Shown here: piece after piece, positions 1 through 8,888 of the stretch
How the letters are laid out: each line of letters starts with the position of its first letter
How positions within the stretch are numbered: the stretch's first letter is position 1
Assembly: GCF_963676735.1 (NCBI RefSeq)
Contig: NZ_OY781464.1
Span: forward strand, 343,001 to 407,000
Length of the DNA: 64,000 nucleotides
Source: an uncultured Draconibacterium sp.
Lineage (GTDB): Bacteria > Bacteroidota > Bacteroidia > Bacteroidales > Prolixibacteraceae
Reading direction: 5' to 3'
Notes under the pieces: model-generated
What the model was told of the DNA's origin: nothing
Databases searched by the model: none
What the model saw: only the letters and a program-made list of their open reading frames with translations
Program-made: the position numbers and the translations under genes

Positions 1-11
1 TTCATATCTTG

Positions 12-1139
12 TTAAAGTCTTTCTTTTAATTTCAAAACCATTTCATTTTTCCAGCTCACAAAATTGCCATCCTGTATTTTTTGCCGGGCAGTTTTTACCA
101 GCCACAGGTAAAATGCAAGGTTGTGCTGACTGGCAATTTGAGCCCCAAGCATTTCGTTTGAAATAATCAGGTGCCGAAGATAAGCTTTTGAATACTGGTC
201 GACAAACGAAGTGCCATTTTCATCGATGGGCGAATGGTCGTTTTCCCATTTTTTGTTTCTGATGTTTATAATTCCTTTGCTGGTAAACAACATGCCATTG
301 CGTCCGTTTCGGGTGGGCATAACACAATCAAACATATCAATCCCACGGTGTATCCCTTCAAGAATATTTACCGGAGTACCAACTCCCATCAGGTAGCGCG
401 GTTTATTTTCGGGCAGGTCTGCGGTGCACACTTCTGTCATTTCGTACATCTCGTGTTCGGTTTCGCCAACCGAAAGTCCGCCAATGGCATAACCATCGGC
501 GTCAAATGTTTTTACGTTTGCAACAGCAGCCTTTCGTAAATCGGTAAAAGTATTTCCCTGTACAATTGGAAACAACGATTGCGAATAGCCATATTTTGGC
601 ACGGTATTGTTAAACTGTTTAAAACAACGTTCAAGCCATCGCTGGGTAAGTTCGAGCGAGCGTTTGGCATAATTGTAGTCGGCATCGCCGGGCGTACATT
701 CATCAAAAGCCATAATAATATCGGCGCCAATGCTTCGCTGAATATCCATTACATTTTCGGGAGTAAACATATGGTACGACCCATCGATATGCGATTGAAA
801 ACGCGCACCTTCTTTACTGAGTTTTCGGATATCGCCAAGCGAAAAAACCTGGAAACCCCCGCTATCCGTCAGAATTGGCTTATCCCAACGGTTGAATTTG
901 TGCAATCCACCTGCTTTTTCAATTACATCAATTCCCGGGCGTAAATACAAATGATAGGTATTGCCCAAAATAATCTGAGCTTTTATATCTTCCTTAATAT
1001 CGCGGGTGTGAATTCCTTTTACTGATCCGGCTGTACCTACCGGCATAAAAATAGGTGTTTCAATTGCCCCATGGTCGGTGGTGAGAACACCGGCCCGGGC
1101 ACGCGAGTTTTCTGCTGTTTTCTGTAATTCAAATTTCAT
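12..1139 (-). CDS. tgt: tRNA-guanine transglycosylase
   Basis: Exchanges guanine for preQ1 at the wobble position of GUN-anticodon tRNAs, a step of queuosine synthesis. The 375 residues match the usual bacterial length. The substrate pocket DSGGFQVF (general-base Asp92), GNTYHLYLRPG near 59-69 and the nucleophile region FDCVMPTRNGRNG (Asp271) are intact. Oddity: where the family normally has a CxCxxC zinc site before YLRHL, this protein reads SPIDENGTSFVDQYSKAYLRHL-like sequence with no cysteine, keeping only His323. An ATG lies at bases 5-3, seven bases past the stop; in Bacteroidota an LptF/G-type permease commonly follows tgt, so the next gene may start there (inference). A TATATTTG box on the minus strand at 1244-1251 is a possible -7 element. 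Confidence 0.96.
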   Translation of the reverse strand: MKFELQKTAENSRARAGVLTTDHGAIETPIFMPVGTAGSVKGIHTRDIKEDIKAQIILGNTYHLYLRPGIDVIEKAGGLHKFNRWDKPILTDSGGFQVFSLGDIRKLSKEGARFQSHIDGSYHMFTPENVMDIQRSIGADIIMAFDECTPGDADYNYAKRSLELTQRWLERCFKQFNNTVPKYGYSQSLFPIVQGNTFTDLRKAAVANVKTFDADGYAIGGLSVGETEHEMYEMTEVCTADLPENKPRYLMGVGTPVNILEGIHRGIDMFDCVMPTRNGRNGMLFTSKGIINIRNKKWENDHSPIDENGTSFVDQYSKAYLRHLIISNEMLGAQIASQHNLAFYLWLVKTARQKIQDGNFVSWKNEMVLKLKERL

Positions 1140-1401
1140 TAACTACGAATTGCCTGCTTTGTTTATTTAAAAGTTAAGTGCCAATTGTAAGCGATGCAAT
1201 CAAAAAATATCGATACACACTTTTTTCAAATAAATTTGAGTGGCAAATATAGCTATTTCGCCCGAATAGATTTGATTTCATTTACATAGATAGCTGTTAA
1301 TAAAAACTAATTACTGTAAACAACTTCGAACTTTTTGAAAAAGATGATATGTGGAATTTTGTTAGTATTGTCGTGTTTTTAATACCGAATTTTTTCAATA
1401 G

Positions 1402-2556
1402 ATGATTCAAAATCTGTTTGACACTTTTTATGCCTTGTCTGTTTTGCAGTGGACAGTAGTAGCCGTAGCCTTTTTTTTGTGGTTTGGGCGGTTTTTGTAT
1501 TTGTTGTTATTACCGCTTCGTCTGGTTTTTCGGAAATCCAACACTTCAGTTGAAAAGAAAGAACCTTTATCGGTTCTCGTATTGGTAAGAAACGAAGCAG
1601 AGAATTGCCGCGAAACCTTACCCCGCTTATTGAATTTAAAAGCTGAAGGACTGGAAGTTGTGGCCGTTGATGATTTTTCGCAAGACAACACCTTATCGGT
1701 TCTTGGTTTGCTTAAACAACAATACGGCAATTTAAAAATATCATCGCTTAGCCAGGAAACACGTTATTCTGAAAAACTGGCGCAAAACGTTGCTTTAAAA
1801 TCGGCAACTAACAATTGGGTGCTGGTGTACCCGGTGGCTGCGCAAAATGTTTCAGCTGAATGGTTGAGCGGAATGAGCAAGGTTGTTGGAACTGGCGTAG
1901 AAATAAAAATAGGTTATTCAACCATTGAGCCCCAAAAAGGCTGGTTTAATAAATTATACCGCATCGAGAATTTTTTTCAGCAGCTTGGCAGTGCCGGATA
2001 TGTATTAAACAGACTTGCTTTTGTTTACAACGAAGAAAATATAGCTTTTAAAAAAGAAACCTATTTTAAACTTGGTGGCTATGGCGCTAAAGTGCAGGAG
2101 CCCTTTGCGAATTTAGAATTGGTAATAAACCGGTTTATTTCCCGAAAAAAAGCTGAATTAATTTTTAAAGCCGAAACGGCCATCGTGAAAAAGGTGGAAG
2201 TTAACCGTCTTGATTTCAAAAACCTGCTCCGGAAAAGTATTCGAATAGAGAAACATTTAAGCACCTGGAAACGCCTGGTTTTGAATGCTGATTTACTTAG
2301 CGAGGCAATGTACCCCTTAGGAATTGCTACAACACTGGCTTTTGTTTTTCCGATTTGGCCACTGGTTGGCATCCTTGTAGTGCTTAAGTTGCTGGTATTC
2401 ATGGTTATCATAAAAATACTTCAGAATCGTTTGAATGAACGTAAATTATTCATAACTTCGTTAGTGTTCAGTTTTATAAGGCCATACTATAAACTTATTT
2501 TTAGATGGCATTTTAACCGAATAAGCCGAAATTATAAATGGAAAAACAAGGGGTAA
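1402..2556 (+). CDS. Membrane-anchored family 2 glycosyltransferase
   Basis: Inverting GT-A type glycosyltransferase expected to move a sugar from a nucleotide donor to an envelope acceptor. The 384 residues start with a hydrophobic helix (about 14-38). The catalytic fold follows, with LSVLVLVRNEAENCRETLP and the nucleotide-binding VAVDDFSQDNT segment. Two hydrophobic segments (about 300-345) and a basic tail close the protein. The layout resembles other Bacteroidota membrane GT2 proteins, but donor and acceptor cannot be read from sequence. The last 19 bases overlap the downstream sigma factor gene, so the two are probably co-transcribed. A TAAATTTG box at 1231-1238 is a weak promoter candidate. 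Confidence 0.85.
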   Translation: MIQNLFDTFYALSVLQWTVVAVAFFLWFGRFLYLLLLPLRLVFRKSNTSVEKKEPLSVLVLVRNEAENCRETLPRLLNLKAEGLEVVAVDDFSQDNTLSVLGLLKQQYGNLKISSLSQETRYSEKLAQNVALKSATNNWVLVYPVAAQNVSAEWLSGMSKVVGTGVEIKIGYSTIEPQKGWFNKLYRIENFFQQLGSAGYVLNRLAFVYNEENIAFKKETYFKLGGYGAKVQEPFANLELVINRFISRKKAELIFKAETAIVKKVEVNRLDFKNLLRKSIRIEKHLSTWKRLVLNADLLSEAMYPLGIATTLAFVFPIWPLVGILVVLKLLVFMVIIKILQNRLNERKLFITSLVFSFIRPYYKLIFRWHFNRISRNYKWKNKG

Positions 2557-3146
2557 TATTATCTGATAAAGCACGGCAAGACTACGAACTGGTAAAAGCT
2601 GCGCTAACCGGAGATGATAAAGCCTTTGCCCGCTTGCTAAACCGCTACAAAGATGCCATTTATTTTATGCTGCTAAAAATGGTGAATAACCGCAGCGATG
2701 CCGAAGACCTTACGCTTGAAGCGTTTGGAAAAGCCTTTAAAAGTTTGCACCAGTATTCCCCTACTTATGCTTTTAGTACCTGGTTATTTAAAATTGCATC
2801 AAATAATTGTATCGATTTTTTGCGTAAGAAAAAAGGAGTACACGTACCCATCGATAACAATAGCCAGGATGAAAACAGCGAAACCATAAAACTTCGTTCA
2901 AAAGAACCTGACCCCGAAGAAAAACTTATTCGGCAGCAAAAAGCCATTTTGTTAAGGCGGGTAGTACGAAAGTTAAAACCCCGTTACCAAACTTTGGTTG
3001 AACTTCGATATTTCCGCGAATTTTCGTACGAAGAAATTGCAAAAGAGTTAGATTTGCCCCTCGGAACAGTTAAAGCACAGCTCTTCAGAGCACGCGAAAT
3101 GCTGTTTAAAATGATTGAAAGCACCGAGATTGGTCGTAAAGATTAA
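2538..3146 (+). CDS. ECF-type RNA polymerase sigma factor
   Basis: Alternative sigma factor of 202 residues. Sigma-2 covers about 25-95, including the DAEDLTLEAFGKAFKSL and FSTWLFKIASNNCIDFLRKKK core-binding and -10 recognition helices. Sigma-4 covers about 140-195, with YEEIAKELDLPLGTVKAQLFRAR as the helix-turn-helix. The start overlaps the glycosyltransferase 3' end and the stop is 7 bases before the rsmG ATG, suggesting a GT-sigma-rsmG transcription unit. No anti-sigma gene is adjacent, unlike most ECF loci, so how its activity is controlled is not visible. A housekeeping-like role in envelope homeostasis is only a guess. Confidence 0.9.
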   Translation: MEKQGVILSDKARQDYELVKAALTGDDKAFARLLNRYKDAIYFMLLKMVNNRSDAEDLTLEAFGKAFKSLHQYSPTYAFSTWLFKIASNNCIDFLRKKKGVHVPIDNNSQDENSETIKLRSKEPDPEEKLIRQQKAILLRRVVRKLKPRYQTLVELRYFREFSYEEIAKELDLPLGTVKAQLFRAREMLFKMIESTEIGRKD

Positions 3147-3153
3147 CTTTTGT

Positions 3154-3774
3154 ATGGATTTAATTCTAAAGTATTTTCCCCATTTAAGCGAGAAACAGTT
3201 GGAGCAGTTTGCAAAACTCGAACCTTTGTATGCCGATTGGAATGCTAAAATAAATGTAATTTCAAGAAAGGATTTTTCTGAATTTTACGAGCGTCACGTA
3301 TTGCATTCGTTGGCCATTGCAAAATTTATTCGCTTTGCCGAAAACACCAGGATACTTGATGTGGGAACCGGAGGTGGTTTCCCCGGAATACCGCTGGCTA
3401 TAATCTTTCCCGAAGTTCAGTTTCACCTGGTTGATTCCATCGGGAAAAAAATAAAAGTAGTTAATGGGGTATCGCAATCGTTGGGATTAAGAAATGTGCG
3501 TGCAGAGCAAATACGTGCCGAGCAGTTGCAAGGGAAATACGATTATGTGGTGAGCCGTGCCGTTACACGTTTGCCAGATTTTGTTACGTGGATACGAAAA
3601 AACATTGCCAAAAAGCAAAACAATCCGCTGCCTAACGGGGTAATTTATTTAAAAGGGGGCGATTTAACCGAAGAAATAAAACCTTTCGGGAAGAAAATAT
3701 TTCTGCAGGATTTAGATGAATATTTCGACGAACCTTTTTTCGAAACAAAAAAGGTACTGCACCTACCTTTATAA
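3154..3774 (+). CDS. rsmG: 16S rRNA (guanine-527 N7) methyltransferase
   Basis: SAM-dependent methyltransferase that makes m7G527 in 16S rRNA. The ATG at 3154 gives MDLILKYFPHLSEKQLEQF, the normal N terminus of the family. A longer in-frame reading from 3115 would run through the sigma factor 3' end and adds 13 residues that do not fit. The Rossmann motif DVGTGGGFPGIPLAI and the NVISRKD segment near the N terminus are typical. About 206 residues is standard. The gene sits directly behind the sigma factor and is followed by a bidirectional terminator shared with the convergent phosphofructokinase gene. Confidence 0.95.
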   Translation: MDLILKYFPHLSEKQLEQFAKLEPLYADWNAKINVISRKDFSEFYERHVLHSLAIAKFIRFAENTRILDVGTGGGFPGIPLAIIFPEVQFHLVDSIGKKIKVVNGVSQSLGLRNVRAEQIRAEQLQGKYDYVVSRAVTRLPDFVTWIRKNIAKKQNNPLPNGVIYLKGGDLTEEIKPFGKKIFLQDLDEYFDEPFFETKKVLHLPL

Positions 3775-3775
3775 A

Positions 3776-3806
3776 AAAACGCGCTGAATTTTTCTCAGCA
3801 CGTTTT
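3776..3806. terminator. Bidirectional intrinsic terminator
   Basis: A 12-base stem (AAAACGCGCTGA against TCAGCACGTTTT, one C-A mismatch) with a 7-base loop. On the minus strand it is followed by a long T run, and on the plus strand by TTTTGTTATTT. It lies between convergent rsmG and the phosphofructokinase gene and can end both. Confidence 0.8.
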
Positions 3807-3833
3807 GTTATTTCTTATAGACTTAATAGAATC

Positions 3834-4880
3834 CTATTGGTACTCGTCGCCAAACGAAACGCCCATTTTTCGGGCTTTTTCAATCAACCCGAAATCGGGT
3901 TCAACCAGGCGTAATTTACCACCTACCTCTTCAAGCGGTACGGTTGTAAGTTCGTTGTTTTTTACGGCAACCATGGTCCCAAAATTTCCTTCTGCAATAG
4001 CTTTTGCTGCAAAGGCGCCGTAACGGGTAGCTAAAATCCGGTCCATTGGTGTTGGTGAACCGCCACGCTGAATATAGCCTAAAACGGTTTCACGGGTTTC
4101 AATACCGGTATAAGTTTCAATGGCTTTGGCAACGTGTGTTGCTGCCGACACATTTTTGGGATGATCGATACCTTCGGCCACCACCACAATAGAGTAGGGC
4201 TTATTACTTTCGTAGCGGCTTTCAATCTTCTTACAAACCGAACGGATATTGTACGCCAGCTCCGGCAGCAGAATAATATCGCCACCTCCGGCAAGTCCAG
4301 AATAAAGTGCCAGCCAGCCAGCATGGTGCCCCATAATTTCAATAATCATAACCCGTTGGTGTGAGTTGGCAGTGGTGTGTAACCGGTCGATGGCATCGGT
4401 AGCTATTTGTACGGCCGAGTCGAAACCAAAAGTAACATCGGTACCCCAAACATCGTTGTCTATGGTTTTGGGTATCCCAATCACATTTAAACCCTCTTTC
4501 GCCAACATACTGGCTGTTTTCATGGTGCCGTTGCCCCCAATACAAACCACAGCATCAAGTCCCAGGTCTGCGTAGTTTTGCTTTATCATTTCGGGCTTGT
4601 CAATGTCTTCCTTGGCATTTTTATCCATTTTAAAAGGCTTCTCGCGCGAGGTGCCTAATATGGTTCCGCCAAGGGTAAGAATACCCGAAAGTGCCGATTC
4701 TTTCAGATGAATATAATCGCCATTTATTAAACCCGAATAGCCGGCATTAAAGCCAAGCACCTCCATGCCGTATTCAACTATTGCGGTTTTTCCAACTCCC
4801 CTAATCGCAGCATTTAGTCCCGGACAGTCGCCGCCTGCGGTTAAAATGCCAATTCTTTTTGGCTTTGCTGAATTACTCAT
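3834..4880 (-). CDS. pfkA: 6-phosphofructokinase
   Basis: Phosphorylates fructose 6-phosphate in glycolysis. The 348 residues carry GGDCPGLNA (16-24), GGTILGTSR, GGNGT (115-119), PKTIDND (137-143, catalytic Asp141) and MGHHAGWLAL (183-192). Gly118 sits where PPi-dependent enzymes have Asp, which favours ATP as donor. Lys138 is the residue usually linked with PPi enzymes and with trypanosomal-type ATP enzymes. Asn117 replaces the Asp that contacts Mg-ATP in the E. coli enzyme, and His185 replaces a sugar-phosphate Arg. This is therefore not the classical E. coli-type allosteric PfkA, and ATP use is a prediction. The gene is monocistronic, with a terminator at its 3' end. Confidence 0.9.
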   Translation of the reverse strand: MSNSAKPKRIGILTAGGDCPGLNAAIRGVGKTAIVEYGMEVLGFNAGYSGLINGDYIHLKESALSGILTLGGTILGTSREKPFKMDKNAKEDIDKPEMIKQNYADLGLDAVVCIGGNGTMKTASMLAKEGLNVIGIPKTIDNDVWGTDVTFGFDSAVQIATDAIDRLHTTANSHQRVMIIEIMGHHAGWLALYSGLAGGGDIILLPELAYNIRSVCKKIESRYESNKPYSIVVVAEGIDHPKNVSAATHVAKAIETYTGIETRETVLGYIQRGGSPTPMDRILATRYGAFAAKAIAEGNFGTMVAVKNNELTTVPLEEVGGKLRLVEPDFGLIEKARKMGVSFGDEYQ

Positions 4881-5014
4881 ATGCTTAATTTTGTATTGTC
4901 AATCGTTAAAGTTGTAGCGAAATTACAAAAGAATGTGCTAAAAATTAAACTTAAAGGCATCAGGCTCGCGAATTTGATGTAAGCTTTTTTTCAGTACTTA
5001 CTTTCCTTGTTCCT

Positions 5015-5022
5015 TAATTTTG
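5015..5022 (+). promoter_or_regulatory. Probable -7 box (TAATTTTG) for DUF1080 gene
   Basis: An exact match to the Bacteroidota -7 consensus TAnnTTTG, 64 bases before the ATG at 5086. I see no clear TTTG at the -33 position, so this rests on one box only. Confidence 0.35.
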
Positions 5023-5085
5023 TACATTCGTGACTTATTCGCTAGAATAATTAATTTAATCTTTAACCAATTAAATGTAAGAGAT

Positions 5086-5847
5086 ATGAGAAAGTTTTTT
5101 TCACTTTTGCTGGCTGTTGCCTTTGTGTTTTCACTATCGTGTAAAAGCACCAAAACAGGAGGTTCTGCCGGTTTAAATCAATTAACAAAACAAGAAAAAG
5201 AAGACGGTTGGGTGTTGCTTTTTGATGGTAAAAGCAGCGAAGGCTGGCGCGGAAACAACAAAGCGCATTTTCCTACCGGATGGGAAATTGCTGATGGCAC
5301 ACTGCATTGCAAAGCTTCGGGGCAGGGAGAGGCCGGAGCCCGCGATGGCGGCGACATTATTACAACCAAAGAGTATTCGAACTTTCATTTAAAGCTGGAA
5401 TGGAAAATTGCACCCGGCGGAAACTCCGGAATTTTTTACCTGGGACGAGAGCAGGAAGGATGGCCAATTTATAAAACGGCTCCTGAAATGCAGGTGTTAG
5501 ATAATGAGCGCCACCCCGACGCCTTGTTGGGAAAAGATGGCAACCGTAAAGCCGGTTCCTTGTACGACCTTATTCCGGCAAAACCACAAAATGCCAAAGC
5601 TGCCGGCGAGTGGAATTCTGTTGAGGTTATTTGCTACAAAGGTACCGTGGTGCACAAGCAAAATGGCGAGACAATTGTTGAATACCACTTGTGGACCGAC
5701 GACTGGAAAAAGCTGGTAGCCGGTTCAAAATTTCCCGGATTGAACCCCGATTGGGCAGATGTGCCCAAACAAGGTGTAATTGCTTTGCAAGACCACGGCG
5801 ACGATGTGTGGTTCCGCAATATAAAAATTAAAGAAATGAATTATTAA
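5086..5847 (+). CDS. DUF1080 (3-keto-disaccharide hydrolase-like) lipoprotein
   Basis: Exported 253-residue protein of the DUF1080 family, a concanavalin-like beta-sandwich. Some members hydrolyse 3-keto-glucosides and others bind polysaccharide. The ATG at 5086 is chosen because it opens a lipoprotein signal (MRKFFSLLLAVAFVFSLSC, lipidated Cys19). The reading frame extends upstream to 5020, but that would bury the signal peptide. Family features seen are GWVLLFDGKSSEGWRG near the mature N terminus, the GDIITTKEYSNFHLKLEWK strand pair, GGNSGIFYLGRE, and WNSVEVICYKGTVVHKQNG near the end. It is a single gene between a promoter and a strong terminator. Substrate unknown. Confidence 0.88.
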   Translation: MRKFFSLLLAVAFVFSLSCKSTKTGGSAGLNQLTKQEKEDGWVLLFDGKSSEGWRGNNKAHFPTGWEIADGTLHCKASGQGEAGARDGGDIITTKEYSNFHLKLEWKIAPGGNSGIFYLGREQEGWPIYKTAPEMQVLDNERHPDALLGKDGNRKAGSLYDLIPAKPQNAKAAGEWNSVEVICYKGTVVHKQNGETIVEYHLWTDDWKKLVAGSKFPGLNPDWADVPKQGVIALQDHGDDVWFRNIKIKEMNY

Positions 5848-5871
5848 GCTTTTTTAGCTGATAATGAATGG

Positions 5872-5900
5872 CCCGGTAGTTTTTCTGCCGGGTTTTTTTA
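5872..5900 (+). terminator. Intrinsic terminator of DUF1080 gene
   Basis: Stem CCCGGTAG/CTGCCGGG (one G-T wobble), short T loop, followed by seven T. It lies 25 bases after the DUF1080 stop codon. The minus strand lacks a T run, so it probably acts on the plus strand only. Confidence 0.8.
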
Positions 5901-5939
5901 GTCTCATAAAGTGTCATTACTGAACAGTCAGTAACTTTA

Positions 5940-6956
5940 TCACTCCGGATTATACCCCGAATCATTTAAAATTTGCTGAAAATCGTAATTCGCCATCAGT
6001 TCAGGCAAAGTTACTTCAGGATGTTTTTTCATGTACTGTCGCACAATTTGCCAGCCAATCCACACCCCGGTTCTTCCGGGCGAGTCGAGTGGAAAACCAC
6101 TGGTTGTAGGTGCCGGGTTTATGTATCGAATAATATTCATGCGTTTGGTGGTGTACAGCATTTCGTGCTCAATGAGGTAGGTCCACATTTGCGGCTCGTT
6201 CATTTGGCACCATTCCAGCTGTTGTGTGGTGTAGCCAATTTTTAACGAATCTTCCATATCGGGTAGCATGGCGTCAACCAAATACATCAGTTTGCCCTTT
6301 TCAATCATATTGCTCAGCAAGTTGGTGGCACGGTCGGCATGTTCAAACTCGGTATTACCCCAGGCAAATGCTACATCCGACAGAATTTTGTCTTTGTGCA
6401 TATTTAGTATTTTGTACTGCGGGGTGGTATTTAGTTGCTGGTAGTACAGGCAATTGCGCCCCAGGTATTTGTCGAGGCTAATGCCAATAATATTTTCGGC
6501 TGTTACCACCGATTGGTTAAAGCCTGAAATATAAGTGTAAATGGTTGGCAGCTCTTTTTCAGGAAAATGGTGGCTGTAATATTTAAAGGCCTTTTTCAGG
6601 TCGTTGCTAAGTTCTGTGGGCTTGCTAAAAACCGAGTCGGTTTTCGTTTTCACATCCGTAATAAGCGAGTCGGTAAGAAAAAGTCGCATAAGTTCGGGAA
6701 ACAAGGTATCGCCTAAGCCACCCACTTGAATCACCCGGTAGGTGTACAGCTTAAAAAAGTCGGGATGGGCATTGCTCAGCTCAGCCATTGCTGCCAGCGT
6801 ATCTTTTCCATCAAGCGCAAAAAGAGCCTCGCCAAACGGAACTACCTCAACCTCTTGGGCAATATCCGAAATGCTCACTTTCAAGGTATTTCGTTTGCAT
6901 GCGAAAAATAGCAGGGCAATAACACCCATTAAAACCACCGTTTTTATCCACTTCAT
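5940..6956 (-). CDS. gldB: Gliding motility lipoprotein GldB
   Basis: Lipoprotein of 338 residues with signal MKWIKTVVLMGVIALLFFAC (Cys20 lipidated). Downstream it follows the GldB pattern: an N-terminal EVEVVPFGEALFAL segment, LPTIYTYISGFNQS, IIGISLDKYLGRNC, WGNTEFE and a C-terminal SPGRTGVWIGWQIVRQYM. GldB is needed for gliding in Flavobacterium. Homologues are widespread in Bacteroidota, including non-gliders, so its presence alone does not prove motility. The gene is divergent from nadE, a frequent neighbour of gldB in the phylum. No gldC, gldD or secretion-system gene is visible in the window. Confidence 0.88.
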   Translation of the reverse strand: MKWIKTVVLMGVIALLFFACKRNTLKVSISDIAQEVEVVPFGEALFALDGKDTLAAMAELSNAHPDFFKLYTYRVIQVGGLGDTLFPELMRLFLTDSLITDVKTKTDSVFSKPTELSNDLKKAFKYYSHHFPEKELPTIYTYISGFNQSVVTAENIIGISLDKYLGRNCLYYQQLNTTPQYKILNMHKDKILSDVAFAWGNTEFEHADRATNLLSNMIEKGKLMYLVDAMLPDMEDSLKIGYTTQQLEWCQMNEPQMWTYLIEHEMLYTTKRMNIIRYINPAPTTSGFPLDSPGRTGVWIGWQIVRQYMKKHPEVTLPELMANYDFQQILNDSGYNPE

Positions 6957-7106
6957 TTTACAAGAAATTTAAATCAATACGCTTACACTTCTTATTTATT
7001 GCAAAACTGAACTAAAAATTGGAGATTTGCAATTGTCAATTTATTGAAAACAAACTTCGGGTTTCTCCCGATAATAATCGGGACGACTTCCGTCTAATTT
7101 TTTGAA

Positions 7107-8750
7107 ATGAAAGTTGCAATAGCACAATTAAATTACACCATCGGCGATTTTGAAGAAAATGCGTCGAAGATTATTGCTGAAATTGAGCGCTCGAAACAAG
7201 CTGGTGCCGATCTGGTTGTTTTTTCCGAACTGTCGGTAACGGGTTATTATCCGCACGATTTGCTTGAGAAAAAAGAGTTTATTGCCAAAGCCGAAGCCGC
7301 TGTGGCACAAATAGCCGGCTATTGCCAGGGCATTGCTGCCTTGCTTGGTACGCCCCGAATAAACGAAAACGAGCGGGGCAAAAAACTGTTTAACTCGGCT
7401 TTGTTTTTAGCCGATGGCGAAATAAAAAGTGCACACAACAAAACCCTGCTGCCAACTTACGATATTTTTGATGAATACCGCCACTTTGAGCCCAACCACG
7501 AGTTTAGCCTTGTGGAGTATAAGGGCGAAAAAATTGCAGTAACCATTTGCGAGGACCTGTGGGACGAACAACCAACCGCTAACGAGTTTGGTAAAGATAA
7601 GTTGTATGCCGTTTCGCCCATGGAGGAACTGGCCCGGCTAAAACCCGATTTTGTGGTCAACCTGTCGGCATCGCCATTTTCCTACAACCAGGAAGGTTGG
7701 CGAAAAAATGTGCTGGTGAATAAGGCTAAAAGTTATGGTATACCAGTGTTGTATTGCAACCAGGTGGGGGCACAAACCGAACTGGTTTTCGACGGTGGTT
7801 CGGTTTATATTGATGCAAAGGGAGAAATTGTAAAAGAACTTCGCTATTTTGAAGAAGACTTCCTGCTGATTGATACACAGAATATTGGCGAGAAAGAATT
7901 GCAGCCAAAGGTTGATTACATCGAGAAAATACACGATGCTCTGGTGCTGGGTATTCGCGATTATTTTAACAAAATGGGCTTTAAACAGGCAACACTGGGC
8001 TTGTCGGGCGGGATTGATTCTGCCGTTACCGTGGTACTTGCCGTTCGTGCCCTGGGGGCCGAAAATGTTCGCGTATTGCTTTTGCCATCTAAATACTCGT
8101 CGGACCATAGTGTGAATGATGCCCGTGAATTGGCTGAAAACCTGGGGATTCGTTACGATGTGGTAAATATTCAATCGGCAGTAGACCGGTTTGAGCACGC
8201 GCTGGAACCGCTGTTTGAAGGCCGTTCTCCCGATGTAACCGAAGAAAATATTCAGGCCCGGGCACGAGGCATTTATATGATGGCGATTTCGAATAAATTT
8301 GGGCATATTCTGTTAAACACCACCAACAAAAGCGAGTGCGCGGTAGGCTACGGCACGCTGTACGGCGATATGAATGGAGGCCTTGCAGTGTTGGGCGATG
8401 TGTATAAAATGGATGTGTTTAAATTGTCGAGGTTTATGAACAAGGATGGCGAAATTATTCCTGAAAATACCATTGTTAAACCACCATCGGCAGAATTACG
8501 CCCCGATCAGAAAGACACCGATTCGTTGCCAGACTACAAAGACCTGGATGCGATGCTCTTTAATTATATTGAATTAAATAAATCGCCCAAAGAGATTGCA
8601 GACCTTGGTTTTGATGAGGCTGTGGTACGGCGTGTTATCCGGATGGTAAACATGAATGAATACAAACGATTTCAGGCAGCACCGATTTTAAGAGTAAGTT
8701 CAAAAGCATTTGGCTTTGGGCGAAAAATGCCATTGGTTGCCCGATATTAG
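7107..8750 (+). CDS. nadE: Glutamine-dependent NAD+ synthetase
   Basis: Makes NAD from deamido-NAD, glutamine and ATP in the last step of NAD synthesis. The 547 residues contain two domains. An N-terminal nitrilase-type glutaminase (about 1-260) has the triad Glu41 (FSELS), Lys112 (HNKTLLPTYDIFDEYR) and Cys148 (TICEDLW). A C-terminal synthetase (about 275-547) has the PP-loop LSGGIDSAV (299-307), NKSECAVGYGTLYGDMNG and RPDQKDTDSLPDY. All key residues are present, so glutamine can be used directly as nitrogen source. The ATG is close behind a 150-base intergenic region shared with gldB. Confidence 0.97.
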   Translation: MKVAIAQLNYTIGDFEENASKIIAEIERSKQAGADLVVFSELSVTGYYPHDLLEKKEFIAKAEAAVAQIAGYCQGIAALLGTPRINENERGKKLFNSALFLADGEIKSAHNKTLLPTYDIFDEYRHFEPNHEFSLVEYKGEKIAVTICEDLWDEQPTANEFGKDKLYAVSPMEELARLKPDFVVNLSASPFSYNQEGWRKNVLVNKAKSYGIPVLYCNQVGAQTELVFDGGSVYIDAKGEIVKELRYFEEDFLLIDTQNIGEKELQPKVDYIEKIHDALVLGIRDYFNKMGFKQATLGLSGGIDSAVTVVLAVRALGAENVRVLLLPSKYSSDHSVNDARELAENLGIRYDVVNIQSAVDRFEHALEPLFEGRSPDVTEENIQARARGIYMMAISNKFGHILLNTTNKSECAVGYGTLYGDMNGGLAVLGDVYKMDVFKLSRFMNKDGEIIPENTIVKPPSAELRPDQKDTDSLPDYKDLDAMLFNYIELNKSPKEIADLGFDEAVVRRVIRMVNMNEYKRFQAAPILRVSSKAFGFGRKMPLVARY

Positions 8751-8854
8751 GTATGTCTTTCAGCCACAGGAGTTTTATGTGAACTAATCCATGATATTAT
8801 TCAGAAGTCGTGTAAATTAACTGTTAAAAAGCAATCAATTTTAACAATTTTTTT

Positions 8855-8862
8855 TAGCTTTG
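8855..8862 (+). promoter_or_regulatory. Probable -7 box (TAGCTTTG) for Crp/Fnr gene
   Basis: Matches TAnnTTTG and is followed 26 bases later by the ATG at 8889. No clear -33 TTTG is present, so support is partial. Confidence 0.4.
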
Positions 8863-8888
8863 ATGCTATAAAACATACAGCTGAGTAT

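Noticed and set aside
7638..8306. 222-codon open frame on the minus strand inside nadE
   Set aside because: It lies wholly antisense to a complete nadE with all catalytic residues; the frame has no recognisable motif and odd composition (many Asn, Gln, Phe, His).
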